Program-made: the position numbers and the translations under genes
The notes under the pieces: generated by a model
What the model was told of the DNA's origin: nothing
The model's database searches: none
What the model saw: only the letters and a program-made list of their open reading frames with translations
Shown: in pieces, positions 25,848-33,619 of the stretch
Numbering within the stretch: position 1 is the stretch's first letter
Layout of the letters: each line of letters starts with the position of its first letter
DNA from: CAZQFV01 sp964592645
GTDB taxonomy: Bacteria; Chloroflexota; Chloroflexia; DTKN01
DNA length: 64,000 nucleotides
Direction of reading: 5' to 3'
NCBI GenBank assembly: GCA_964592645.1
Contig: CAZQFV010000021.1
Span: forward strand, 6,385-70,384

Positions 25848-27734
25848 ATGGCGGACGCGGTCGAGGAACTTGAGGCCCAACTGGCTGCCACCAGCGACCC
25901 GCGCAAGAAGGTGGATATCCTCAACGCCCTGGCCCAGGAGCTACGGGATATCGACGCCCAGCGGGCCATGGCCTACGCCCAGGCGGCCTACGACCTGGCG
26001 GCGGCCAACCCGGACTATGTGGAGGGGCTGGCCCTCAGCCTGGCCCGCCTGGCCGAGAGCCACATGCAGTTGGGCCGGCTCGAGCCGGCCCTGAACCAAG
26101 CTCTGGAAGCTCTCGCGATGAGCGAATCCCACGGCTCTCCCTTCCTGCAGGCCCAGGTATTCCGCATCCTCAACGCCATCTACGAGCACCTTGGCGACTA
26201 CCCCACCGCCCTCACCTACGCCCTGCAAGCCCTGGACATCTCCCAGGCCGTCGGCGACCGCATCGGACAAGCCCTGGCGCTGAACCTCATGGGCATCGTC
26301 TACGAGAAGCTGGGCGACTACCGGCAGGCCCTGCCGGCCTACGAACGGGCCCTGTCCATCTTCCAGGAGGCCGGCCGCCGCCGCCACGTGGCCATCCTGC
26401 TGAACAATATCGCCGACGCCTGCTTCTTCCTGGGCGAGCTGGACCGCGCCCTGGAGCACGGCCTGCGCAGCCTGCAGATCACCCGCGAGATGGGCCTGGA
26501 TATGGGTGAGGCCACCGTCCTGAGCACGATCGGCGACATCTACCTGAAAAAGGGCGATTGCGCCCAGGCGCTGGCCTGCTTCGGCCAGGCGCTAGAACTG
26601 GCCCGACGGCTGAACTACCGCTATATCGAGATGTGCGCCCTGATCAGCCTCGGCAAGGTCCACGGCACGCTCCAGCGACCTGCGGAGGCCATCCCGCTGC
26701 TCGACCAGGCCGTGGCCATCGCCGCCGAGATCGGCGCCCGGAACGAGCTGATGGAAGCCCACCTGGCCCTGTCCGAAACGCACAAGCAGCGCCAGGACTA
26801 CCGCGCCGCCCTGGAGCACCACGAGCAGTATCACGCCATCCGGGAGGCCGTCTTCAATGAGGAGACCGACCGGCGCATCCGCAACCTCCAGGTGATCCAC
26901 CATACCGAGACGGCCCACCAAGAAGCCGAGATCTATCGCCTGCGGAGCGTGGAGCTGGAGCAAGAGATCGCCGCGCGCCGCCAGGCCGAGGAAAAGCTGC
27001 GCCAGTACACCGAGGAGCTAGAGAAACAGAACGCCGAACTGGAGTCCTTTGCCCACACCGTGGCCCACGACCTCAAGAACCCCCTGAACTCGCTGCGGAT
27101 GGTCTGTAACCTCTCCGCCTACGAGTTTGCGGCCATGTCCCAGGAGGAGCAGTACGGCCTGCTGCAGATCGCCGACCGCTGCGGGCAGCGGATGGGCAAC
27201 CTCATCGACGAGCTGCTGCTGCTGACAAGCGTGCGGGGGCAAACGGTCACCCCTTACCGACTGGACATGGGCCCCATCGTGGAACGGGCGCTGGACCGCC
27301 TGTACTACCTGATCGCCAGCTACAAGGCCGAGGTGCGGCTGCCCGCGCAGTGGCCGGCGGCGATCGGCTACGGCCCCTGGATCGAGGAGGTCTGGGTCAA
27401 CTATGTGAGCAACGCGCTCAAATACGGCGGCCGGCCGCCGCTCGTCGAACTCGGCGCCGAGCTCGGCGAGCCCGGCTGGGTGCGCTTCTGGGTGCATGAC
27501 AACGGACCCGGCCTCAGCGAGGAGGAACGGGGCCTCCTGTTCGCCCCCTTCGAGCGGCTGCACCAGGTGCGCACCGAGGGACACGGCCTGGGGCTCTCGA
27601 TCGTGCGGCGCATCATCGAGAAACTGGGGGGGCGGGTCGGCGTCCTTGCCAACACGCCGGCCGGCGAAGAGGGGGCCGACCAGAGGGGGAGCACCTTCTA
27701 CTTCGACCTGCCGCGGGCCGGCCAGGCCCAATAG
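25848..27734 (+). CDS. TPR-repeat histidine kinase
   Basis: A protein of 628 residues starting MADAVEELEAQL (ATG 25848, GGGAG upstream); earlier in-frame codons run through the tRNA on the other strand and are not used. Residues about 5-345 are eight or so TPR repeats (for example LGDYPTALTYALQALDISQ and LGDYRQALPAYERALSIFQ). A coiled coil (about 360-400) leads to HisKA with TVAHDLKNPLNSL and a HATPase_c domain with GHGLGLSIV. No membrane segment is present. The layout matches cytosolic kinases in which TPRs bind a partner protein. No response regulator is adjacent. Confidence 0.93.
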   Translation: MADAVEELEAQLAATSDPRKKVDILNALAQELRDIDAQRAMAYAQAAYDLAAANPDYVEGLALSLARLAESHMQLGRLEPALNQALEALAMSESHGSPFLQAQVFRILNAIYEHLGDYPTALTYALQALDISQAVGDRIGQALALNLMGIVYEKLGDYRQALPAYERALSIFQEAGRRRHVAILLNNIADACFFLGELDRALEHGLRSLQITREMGLDMGEATVLSTIGDIYLKKGDCAQALACFGQALELARRLNYRYIEMCALISLGKVHGTLQRPAEAIPLLDQAVAIAAEIGARNELMEAHLALSETHKQRQDYRAALEHHEQYHAIREAVFNEETDRRIRNLQVIHHTETAHQEAEIYRLRSVELEQEIAARRQAEEKLRQYTEELEKQNAELESFAHTVAHDLKNPLNSLRMVCNLSAYEFAAMSQEEQYGLLQIADRCGQRMGNLIDELLLLTSVRGQTVTPYRLDMGPIVERALDRLYYLIASYKAEVRLPAQWPAAIGYGPWIEEVWVNYVSNALKYGGRPPLVELGAELGEPGWVRFWVHDNGPGLSEEERGLLFAPFERLHQVRTEGHGLGLSIVRRIIEKLGGRVGVLANTPAGEEGADQRGSTFYFDLPRAGQAQ

Positions 27735-27756
27735 GGCTCGCCAAAGAGGTGAGGGG

Positions 27757-27784
27757 ACACAGATCTACACAGATGAACACAGAT
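27757..27784. repeat. Three ACACAGAT repeats with 10-bp period
   Basis: ACACAGAT at 27757-27764, 27767-27774 and 27777-27784. Two of the copies lie inside the 3' end of the helicase gene and provide its last codons and stop. Confidence 0.7.
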
Positions 27785-30047
27785 TTTCCAAGATGAGCAC
27801 CGCCGCCGCCTTGTCCAGCGGCTTGTTGCCGCTCCCGCACTTGGGGCTCTGGATGCAGGAGGGGCACCCTTCCTCGCAGGGGCAATCGCGCACCGTCTCC
27901 AGCGTCGCCTTCCACAGCTCCGGCAGCACAAAGAAGCCATGCTCGGCGATGCCCACGCCGCCGGGGACGGCGTCGTAGATAAAGACCTGCGCCTTCCCGG
28001 TGTCGGGGTGACGGGCCGTGGACAGGCCGCCGATGTCCAGCCTGTCGCACATGGCAAAGAGCGGCAGCATGCCGATGGCCGCGTGCTCCACGGCGTGCAG
28101 ACCGCCCGGCAGGTCCAGCCCCCGCAGCGCCACCCGCCGGCACAGGGCCTCGGGCACGTCGAACCAAAGGGCCACCGTGTCGAACGTCTGCGGCGGCATC
28201 TCCAGCGGCACTTCCCCGAGCGTCCGGTCGTCGAAATGGCCGATGCGCCGATAGGCCAGGACCTGCTGTGTCACCCGCACCTGGCCCAGGTAGGCAAAGC
28301 TCTTGCCCACCCGCGCGTGCTGCAAGGAGCGCACGATCTGCAGGTCGATGCGGTCCAGCGGCTGGGTGTAGTAGTTGACATCGGCGCGCTGCAGGCGGGC
28401 CACGCCGCGGGCCGTGTCCAGTTGCACCACACGGTAGCTGTCGCCCTGGTGCAGGTAGATGGCCCCCGGGTGCACACGGTAGGGGGCGGTGGCAGCCTCG
28501 ATCGTCTCCAGCAGCCGGCCGGCCTCGTCGAGCAGGTCCAGGCTCTCGCGCGAGGAGGAGCGGATGCTCACCCCCTCCGCCGGGTAGCGCGCCCGGCCGG
28601 TGTAGACCCACCGGCCGCCGCGCGGGGCCAGCGTGCCGCTTTCGGAGAGCTGCCAGGCGGCCCGGTGCAGCTCGGGCCCAAAGATGGCCTCGTCCTGGGC
28701 GGTGATAGGAGCCTCAAAGGCCGCGCAGGTCACCTGGTCGGCCAGGACGTAAGGGTTGGCCGGGTCGCAGCGGGCCTGCTCGTGCGGCCGGCCGAAGAGG
28801 TCCTGGGGGTGGCGGGCAAAGTACTGGTCCAGCGGCGTGTCGGCGGTGACCAACACCGAGAGCGCCTGCCCCTGGCCCCGGCCGCTGCGGCCGGCCTGCT
28901 GCCAGGTCGAGGCGATCGTCCCGGGGTAGCCGTTGAGGATCGTCGCCTCCATGTCGCCCACGTCGATGCCCAGCTCCAGGGCGTTGGTCGCCGTCACCCC
29001 GAGCAGGCGGCCCTGGAACAGGTCCTGCTCGATGGCCCTCCGCTCCTCCGGGAGGTAGCCCGCGCGGTAGGCGCGGATGCGCTTGGCCTTGTCCGGGGCC
29101 AGCTTCTGCAGGTCCTGGCGGGCCATGCGCAGCGTCAGCTCGGCCACGACGCGGGCCCGGCCAAAGGCGATCGTGCGGATGCCCAAGCGCACCAGCTCGG
29201 TGAAGAGGAAGGTCGATTCGGCGGTGGACGAGCGGCGCTCGCCGGTGGCCCCGGAAAGGAGCGGCGGGTTCCACAGGACAAAGTCGCGCCCGCCGGCCGG
29301 CGCGCCGTCCTCGTCGACCACGCGCACCTTCAGCCCGGTCAGGGTGCGCAGGTGCTCGCCGGGGTTGGCCATGGTCGCCGAGGCCGCGATAAAGGTGGGG
29401 TCGGAGCCGTACAGGCGGCAGAGGCGGCGCAGGCGGCGCAGCACCCCGGCCACGTGCGAGCCAAAGATGCCGCGGTAGACGTGGGCCTCGTCCACCACCA
29501 CGTAGCGCAGCCCCTTCAGGAAGGAGCGCCAGAGGTGGTGGTTGGGCAGGATGCCGACGTGCAGCATGTCGGGGTTGGTGAGGACGATCTGCGCCCGCCG
29601 GCGGATGCGCGAGCGCGCGGCGGGGGGCGTATCGCCGTCGTAGGCGGCAAAGAGGAGTCGCTCGGGCAGCCGGGCGGCAATCTCCCCCAGGACGCGCAGT
29701 TGGTCCTGGGCCAGAGCCTTGGTTGGAAAGAGGTAGAGGGCGCGGGCGGCCGGCTCAGCCAGCAGCGTGTCCAGCACCGGCAGGTTGTAGCAGAGCGTCT
29801 TGCCGCTGGCCGTGGGGGTGACGACGACGACATGCTTGCCGCCGCGCGCCAGGCGCACGGCCTCGGCCTGGTGGCTGTAGAGGCGGGCGATGCCCAGCGC
29901 CGCCACGGCCTCCTCCAGGGCCGGGTGCAGGGGATAGTCCAGCCGGCCGTAGCGCGCCGGGCGGGCCGGCAGCCGCTCGACATGGACGATCTGATCCCGG
30001 TAGCCGGGCCGGCGGCGGAGGGCGTCCAGGAACGCGCACGTGTCCAT
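27765..30047 (-). CDS. MrfA/YprA-like superfamily 2 helicase with DUF1998 zinc domain
   Basis: A protein of 760 residues. The helicase core shows Walker A TPTASGKT (about residue 81), motif II VVDEAHVYRG, motif III SATMANP and motif VI QQAGRSGRG. The C-terminal DUF1998 region ends in the four-cysteine cluster CPCEEGCPSC...KC that binds metal in MrfA, a mitomycin-repair helicase of Bacillus. It should be a DNA helicase with a repair role. The last eight residues are encoded by the ACACAGAT repeat, so the true ancestral C-terminus may have been altered. It lies directly downstream of the rhomboid gene with no gap. Confidence 0.93.
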   Translation of the reverse strand: MDTCAFLDALRRRPGYRDQIVHVERLPARPARYGRLDYPLHPALEEAVAALGIARLYSHQAEAVRLARGGKHVVVVTPTASGKTLCYNLPVLDTLLAEPAARALYLFPTKALAQDQLRVLGEIAARLPERLLFAAYDGDTPPAARSRIRRRAQIVLTNPDMLHVGILPNHHLWRSFLKGLRYVVVDEAHVYRGIFGSHVAGVLRRLRRLCRLYGSDPTFIAASATMANPGEHLRTLTGLKVRVVDEDGAPAGGRDFVLWNPPLLSGATGERRSSTAESTFLFTELVRLGIRTIAFGRARVVAELTLRMARQDLQKLAPDKAKRIRAYRAGYLPEERRAIEQDLFQGRLLGVTATNALELGIDVGDMEATILNGYPGTIASTWQQAGRSGRGQGQALSVLVTADTPLDQYFARHPQDLFGRPHEQARCDPANPYVLADQVTCAAFEAPITAQDEAIFGPELHRAAWQLSESGTLAPRGGRWVYTGRARYPAEGVSIRSSSRESLDLLDEAGRLLETIEAATAPYRVHPGAIYLHQGDSYRVVQLDTARGVARLQRADVNYYTQPLDRIDLQIVRSLQHARVGKSFAYLGQVRVTQQVLAYRRIGHFDDRTLGEVPLEMPPQTFDTVALWFDVPEALCRRVALRGLDLPGGLHAVEHAAIGMLPLFAMCDRLDIGGLSTARHPDTGKAQVFIYDAVPGGVGIAEHGFFVLPELWKATLETVRDCPCEEGCPSCIQSPKCGSGNKPLDKAAAVLILENLCSSV

Positions 30048-30752
30048 CTACTTGGTACCTGCCAGGTACTCTTTCCGCCAATCCACCGGCGGCGGCAGGC
30101 GCAGGAAGGGGGCCATGAGCAGGCCGCCGATAAACCCGCCGATGTGCGCCCACCAGGCCGTCCCGCCCATCTGTCCGGCCCCCCAATCGAGGGACAGGAG
30201 GCCGCTGGAGAGCTGCAGGAGGAACCAGAAGCCCAGCCCGATAAAGGCCGGGATGGGCAGGATCGTCCAGAAGGTGACGGGGATCCATACCCAGAGGCGG
30301 GCCTTGGGGAAGTAGAACAGGTAGGCGGCCAACACAGCGGCGATGGCCCCGCTGGCGCCCAGGGTCGGCAGGTACGATTTGTGCGAAAAGATAACGTGGA
30401 TCATGCCGGCGAACATGCCGCCGACCAGGTAGAAGCCCAGGAAGCGAAAGGCGCCCATGTCGCCCTCCACCTTGCGCCCAAAGACCCACAGGTAGACCAT
30501 ATTGCCCAGCAGGTGCATCCAGCCGGCGTGCATGAACTGGTGGCTGACCAGGGTGAGCAGAGACCAGGGATGGTGGGGCCAATCGAGGATCAGGTGGGGG
30601 ACAACGGTGAAACGCACCAGGTTGGCCCAGCCGACGTCTCCCAGGACCGCCTGCTGCAGCTCCAGGAGAAAGAAGATGGCGTTGAGCATGACCAGGATGA
30701 TGGTCATAAAGGGGTAGGCGCGCAGCGGAACGTTGTCCTTTAGCGGGATCAT
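30048..30752 (-). CDS. Rhomboid-family intramembrane serine protease
   Basis: A protein of 234 residues starting MIPLKDNVPLRAYPF (ATG 30752). Six or more hydrophobic helices are seen; the catalytic Ser is in LGASGAIAAV and the His in WWAHIGGFIGG, and HAGWMHLLGNMVYLWVFG is the family's loop-2 motif. It cleaves membrane-protein substrates within the bilayer. Its ATG follows the wecG-like stop by one base (TGAGATG), and the helicase gene starts right at its end, so the three form one transcription unit from the promoter at 31555-31583. Confidence 0.93.
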   Translation of the reverse strand: MIPLKDNVPLRAYPFMTIILVMLNAIFFLLELQQAVLGDVGWANLVRFTVVPHLILDWPHHPWSLLTLVSHQFMHAGWMHLLGNMVYLWVFGRKVEGDMGAFRFLGFYLVGGMFAGMIHVIFSHKSYLPTLGASGAIAAVLAAYLFYFPKARLWVWIPVTFWTILPIPAFIGLGFWFLLQLSSGLLSLDWGAGQMGGTAWWAHIGGFIGGLLMAPFLRLPPPVDWRKEYLAGTK

Positions 30753-30753
30753 C

Positions 30754-31509
30754 TCACTTGCCCCGGATGGCCTGGACCAGGACCCGCCATCCAAATGCCG
30801 GGAGCGCCAACATCCTCCGCCAGCGCCAGGGCTGGGTGACCAGGCGGTAGAGCCACTCCAGGCCCAGCCGGCGCAGCCAGGCCGGGGCCCGCGGCACGCG
30901 GCCGGAGAGATAGTCGAACGTCCCGCCCACGCCGATGCCCACGACCGCCCCCAGCCGGGGCAGGTTGCGGCGCAGCCACAGGTCCTGGCGCGGCGCGCCG
31001 TAGGCCACCAGGAGGAGGTGCGGCGCGGCCGCGCGGATGCGAGCCACGAGGTCGTCTTCCTCGTCCGGCGCGGGGGAGCCGGCGCAGGTGCCGGCGATGA
31101 CCAGGCCGGGGCATTCCCGCTGCAGGAGGCGCGCCGCCTCCCGGGCCACGCCCGGGGCGGCGCCCAGGAGGTAGAGGCGGTAGCCGCGCGCGGCGCAGAG
31201 GGCGGCCAGGCGGCGGGACAGCTCCACGCCGGGGACACGCCCGCGGAAGGGCGTGCCCAGCAGCCGGCCGGCCCAGAGGATGCCCACCCCGTCGGGGACG
31301 GCCAGGCCGGCGGCGTTGAGCGTCTCCCGGAAATCGGCCCGGCGTTGGGCGGCCATCACGAACTCGGGGTTGATGGTCACCACCTGGGCCGGCCGGCCGC
31401 CCTGGATGGCGCGGTCCACCCAGTCCACCGCCTCATCCTCGGTGACATCGTCCACGGCGACGCCGAGGATCGAGATGCGGACGGGAGGGGAAACGGCCAT
31501 GGCGCCCAT
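30754..31509 (-). CDS. WecG/TagA/CpsF-family glycosyltransferase
   Basis: A protein of 251 residues with the family core: VTINPEFVMAAQRRADFRE (Thr/Asn substrate motif), ADGVGI-like PDGVGILWAGRLLG, RLYLLGAAPGVA and LLVAYGAPRQDLWL. The enzyme adds an N-acetyl-mannosaminuronate or ManNAc to a lipid-linked GlcNAc in teichoic-acid or enterobacterial-antigen-like polymers. ATG 31509 is preferred because GGAG is 6-7 bases upstream; an ATG three codons in is possible. It is the first gene after a near-consensus promoter. Confidence 0.92.
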   Translation of the reverse strand: MGAMAVSPPVRISILGVAVDDVTEDEAVDWVDRAIQGGRPAQVVTINPEFVMAAQRRADFRETLNAAGLAVPDGVGILWAGRLLGTPFRGRVPGVELSRRLAALCAARGYRLYLLGAAPGVAREAARLLQRECPGLVIAGTCAGSPAPDEEDDLVARIRAAAPHLLLVAYGAPRQDLWLRRNLPRLGAVVGIGVGGTFDYLSGRVPRAPAWLRRLGLEWLYRLVTQPWRWRRMLALPAFGWRVLVQAIRGK

Positions 31510-31554
31510 CGTACGCTCCAGGATACGCCCCAGAAAGGACCGCTTGGCGGCTCC

Positions 31555-31583
31555 ATTATAGTACAGGGGCCCGGCGGCGTCAA
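31555..31583 (-). promoter_or_regulatory. Promoter of the wecG-rhomboid-helicase unit
   Basis: Minus-strand TTGACG (31578-31583), 17 bp spacer, TATAAT (31555-31560). Confidence 0.8.
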
Positions 31584-31598
31584 AACCGCAACCAAAGT

Positions 31599-31627
31599 TT
31601 GCAAAAAGCACGCTCCCATGCTATACT
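31599..31627 (+). promoter_or_regulatory. nusA operon promoter
   Basis: TTGCAA (31599-31604), 17 bp spacer, TATACT (31622-31627). Back-to-back with the wecG promoter, 15 bp apart. Confidence 0.75.
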
Positions 31628-31645
31628 GTAGAAACTGTACTCTCG

Positions 31646-31672
31646 AAGTGGGGTTTCCCCACTTTGTCTTTT
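31646..31672 (+). terminator. Intrinsic-terminator-like hairpin in the nusA leader
   Basis: AAGTGGGG (31646-31653), loop TTT, CCCCACTT (31657-31664), then TGTCTTTT. It lies about 12 bp after the predicted transcription start and 32 bp before the nusA ATG, so it would act as an attenuator inside the leader. Confidence 0.65.
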
Positions 31673-31704
31673 CATGCGGGTATGACCATGGGGCGAGGTG
31701 GAAA

Positions 31705-33285
31705 ATGAAGAGCGAATTCTATGCCGCCGTGGCGCAAATCTCCACGGAGCGAGGCATCAGCCTGGAGGAGATCATCGAAAAGGTCGAACAGGCCCTCATC
31801 TCGGCCTATCGGCGACGCTTCGGCGTCGGGCAGAACGTGAGCGTGCGCATCGACCTCTCCACCGGCGAGGCCCGCGTCTACGCCGAGAAGCGCGTCGTCG
31901 AGGAAGTCGAGGAGCCGCGCGAGGAGATCTCCCTCAGTGAAGCCCGCAAGCTGGTGCCCAAGATCCAGGTGGGAGAAGCGGTAACGATCGAATCTACCCC
32001 CCGCGACTTTGGGCGCATCGCCGCCCAGACGGCCCGCCAGGTCTTTATGCAGCAGATCCGCGAGGCCGAGCGCAACAAGGTCATCGGCGAGTTCTCGGGA
32101 CGGGTGGGCGAGATGATCAGCGCCGTCGTCCGCCGCGTCGCCCCCCAGGGGGTCTATCTGAGCGCCGACCGCGCCGAGCTCTTTATGCCCCCCCGCGAGC
32201 AGATCCCAACCGAGCGCTACCGCCCCAATCAGCACCTCCAGGTATACGTCACCGAGGTGCGCGAGGACAAGCGCGGGCCGCAGATCATCGCCTCCCGCGC
32301 CCACCCCAAGCTGGTGGAGCGCCTCTTTGAGATGGAGGTGCCCGAGGTCCTGCGCGGCGCGGTCGAGATCGTGGCCCTGGCCCGCGAGGCCGGCGTGCGC
32401 ACCAAGGTCGCCGTGCGCGCCCTGCAGCCCGGTGTGGACCCGGTGGGCTCCTGCGTCGGGCAGCGCGGCGTCCGCATCCAGAGCATCGTCAACGCCCTCA
32501 ACGGCGAAAAGATCGACGTGGTGCCGGCCAACCCCGACCCGGCGGCCTTTATCGCCAGCGCGCTCAGCCCGGCGGCGGTGATCGAGGTGCGCATCGACGA
32601 GGAGAGCAAGACGGCCACCGTGCTCGTCCCCGACAAGTCGCTCTCCCTGGCCATCGGCAAAGAGGGTCAGAACGCCCGGCTGGCGGCGCGGCTGACAGGC
32701 TGGCGCATCGACATCAAGAGCCTCTCCGCAGCCCTGGAGGAAGGCGGCCCCATGCAGGCGGGCGAGGTCTCCTCCGTGGAGGCCACAATGCTCGTGCACG
32801 ATCCCGAACTGGCCTCGACCAGCGCGGAAAGCCGCAAAGTACGCCCAGACGGAACCATCGTCTATCAGAAGGTCTCCTTCGGCCCCCTGCCCACCGGCTA
32901 TATCGGCAAGGAGGTCCAACTGCGGGCCACCTCGCAGGCGATCTATATCTACGATGGCGAGCAACTGCTGACCTCCTTCCGGCGGGGCGAAGCGCCGTCC
33001 ACGGTGCCGGCCCGGCCGCCGATGATCGCCAAGCCGCCCGAAGAACAACCGGCGCCGCCCATCCCGCCCGAGGCCCTGGCCACCCTGGAGAGCGCCAAGC
33101 CCGAATCGCGCAAGGTGGCCTCGGACGGCACCGTGGTCTATCAGCGCGCCCGGTACGGCCCGCTGCCGCCCGAACAGATCGGGCAACAGGTCGAGGTGCG
33201 CGGCACGGATGAGTATCTCGGCATCTATGCCGGAGGCGAGATCGTGGCCGTCTTTCCCCGGGAGGAGGGCGATGCCCAAAAGTAA
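31705..33285 (+). CDS. nusA: Transcription termination/antitermination factor NusA with extended C-terminus
   Basis: A protein of 526 residues (ATG 31705, AGGTGG upstream). The N-terminal RNA-polymerase-binding domain (1-125), S1 domain (about 130-200; VGEMISAVVRRVAPQGVYL) and two KH domains (about 200-345; DPVGSCVGQRGVRI and LAIGKEGQNARLAARL) are all present. Beyond the usual core there are two copies of a module of about 50 residues, starting ESRKVRPDGTIVYQ (375) and ESRKVASDGTVVYQ (467), separated by a Pro-rich linker. These modules resemble the small beta-barrel at the C-terminus of Mu-type transposases; they are not the acidic repeats of E. coli NusA. First gene of the translation cluster; rimP is not upstream. 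Confidence 0.96.
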   Translation: MKSEFYAAVAQISTERGISLEEIIEKVEQALISAYRRRFGVGQNVSVRIDLSTGEARVYAEKRVVEEVEEPREEISLSEARKLVPKIQVGEAVTIESTPRDFGRIAAQTARQVFMQQIREAERNKVIGEFSGRVGEMISAVVRRVAPQGVYLSADRAELFMPPREQIPTERYRPNQHLQVYVTEVREDKRGPQIIASRAHPKLVERLFEMEVPEVLRGAVEIVALAREAGVRTKVAVRALQPGVDPVGSCVGQRGVRIQSIVNALNGEKIDVVPANPDPAAFIASALSPAAVIEVRIDEESKTATVLVPDKSLSLAIGKEGQNARLAARLTGWRIDIKSLSAALEEGGPMQAGEVSSVEATMLVHDPELASTSAESRKVRPDGTIVYQKVSFGPLPTGYIGKEVQLRATSQAIYIYDGEQLLTSFRRGEAPSTVPARPPMIAKPPEEQPAPPIPPEALATLESAKPESRKVASDGTVVYQRARYGPLPPEQIGQQVEVRGTDEYLGIYAGGEIVAVFPREEGDAQK

Positions 33286-33607
33286 GGAACGCCCCCAGCA
33301 TATCCCGGAACGCACCTGCGTGGCCTGCCGCGCCCGGGGGCAAAAACGGGGCCTCATTCGCCTGGTGCGCACGCCGGAGGGACAGGTCCTGGTCGATCCC
33401 ACGGGCCGCCGGCCGGGCCGCGGCGCCTACCTGTGCGCAGCGCAGCCCTGCTGGGACGCGGCCCTGAAGCGCAAGGCCCTCAACCGGGCCCTGCGCACAG
33501 TCCTGACGGCCGAGGAGGTCGCCGCCCTGCGCGCTTATGCCCAGACGCTGCCCCCGCCGGACGCCGGGGAGGCCCCGACAACACCCGATACGATAAGCTG
33601 CTCCTGA
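33272..33607 (+). CDS. ylxR: YlxR-family (DUF448) RNA-binding protein
   Basis: A protein of 111 residues starting MPKSKERPQHIPERT (ATG 33272), overlapping the nusA end by 14 bp. The YlxR core ERTCVACRARGQK, GRRPGRGAYLC and the following helix are clear. YlxR is a small nucleoid- or RNase P-associated RNA-binding protein normally encoded between nusA and infB, as here. The last 15 residues are a low-complexity tail. Confidence 0.92.
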   Translation: MPKSKERPQHIPERTCVACRARGQKRGLIRLVRTPEGQVLVDPTGRRPGRGAYLCAAQPCWDAALKRKALNRALRTVLTAEEVAALRAYAQTLPPPDAGEAPTTPDTISCS

Positions 33608-33619
33608 GGAGGTTCGCGT

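Noticed and set aside
27939..30743. Open frame of 934 codons on the plus strand opposite the helicase and rhomboid genes
   Set aside because: Both minus-strand genes have full family motifs; the antisense frame has only Gly/Ala/Arg/Gln-rich sequence.
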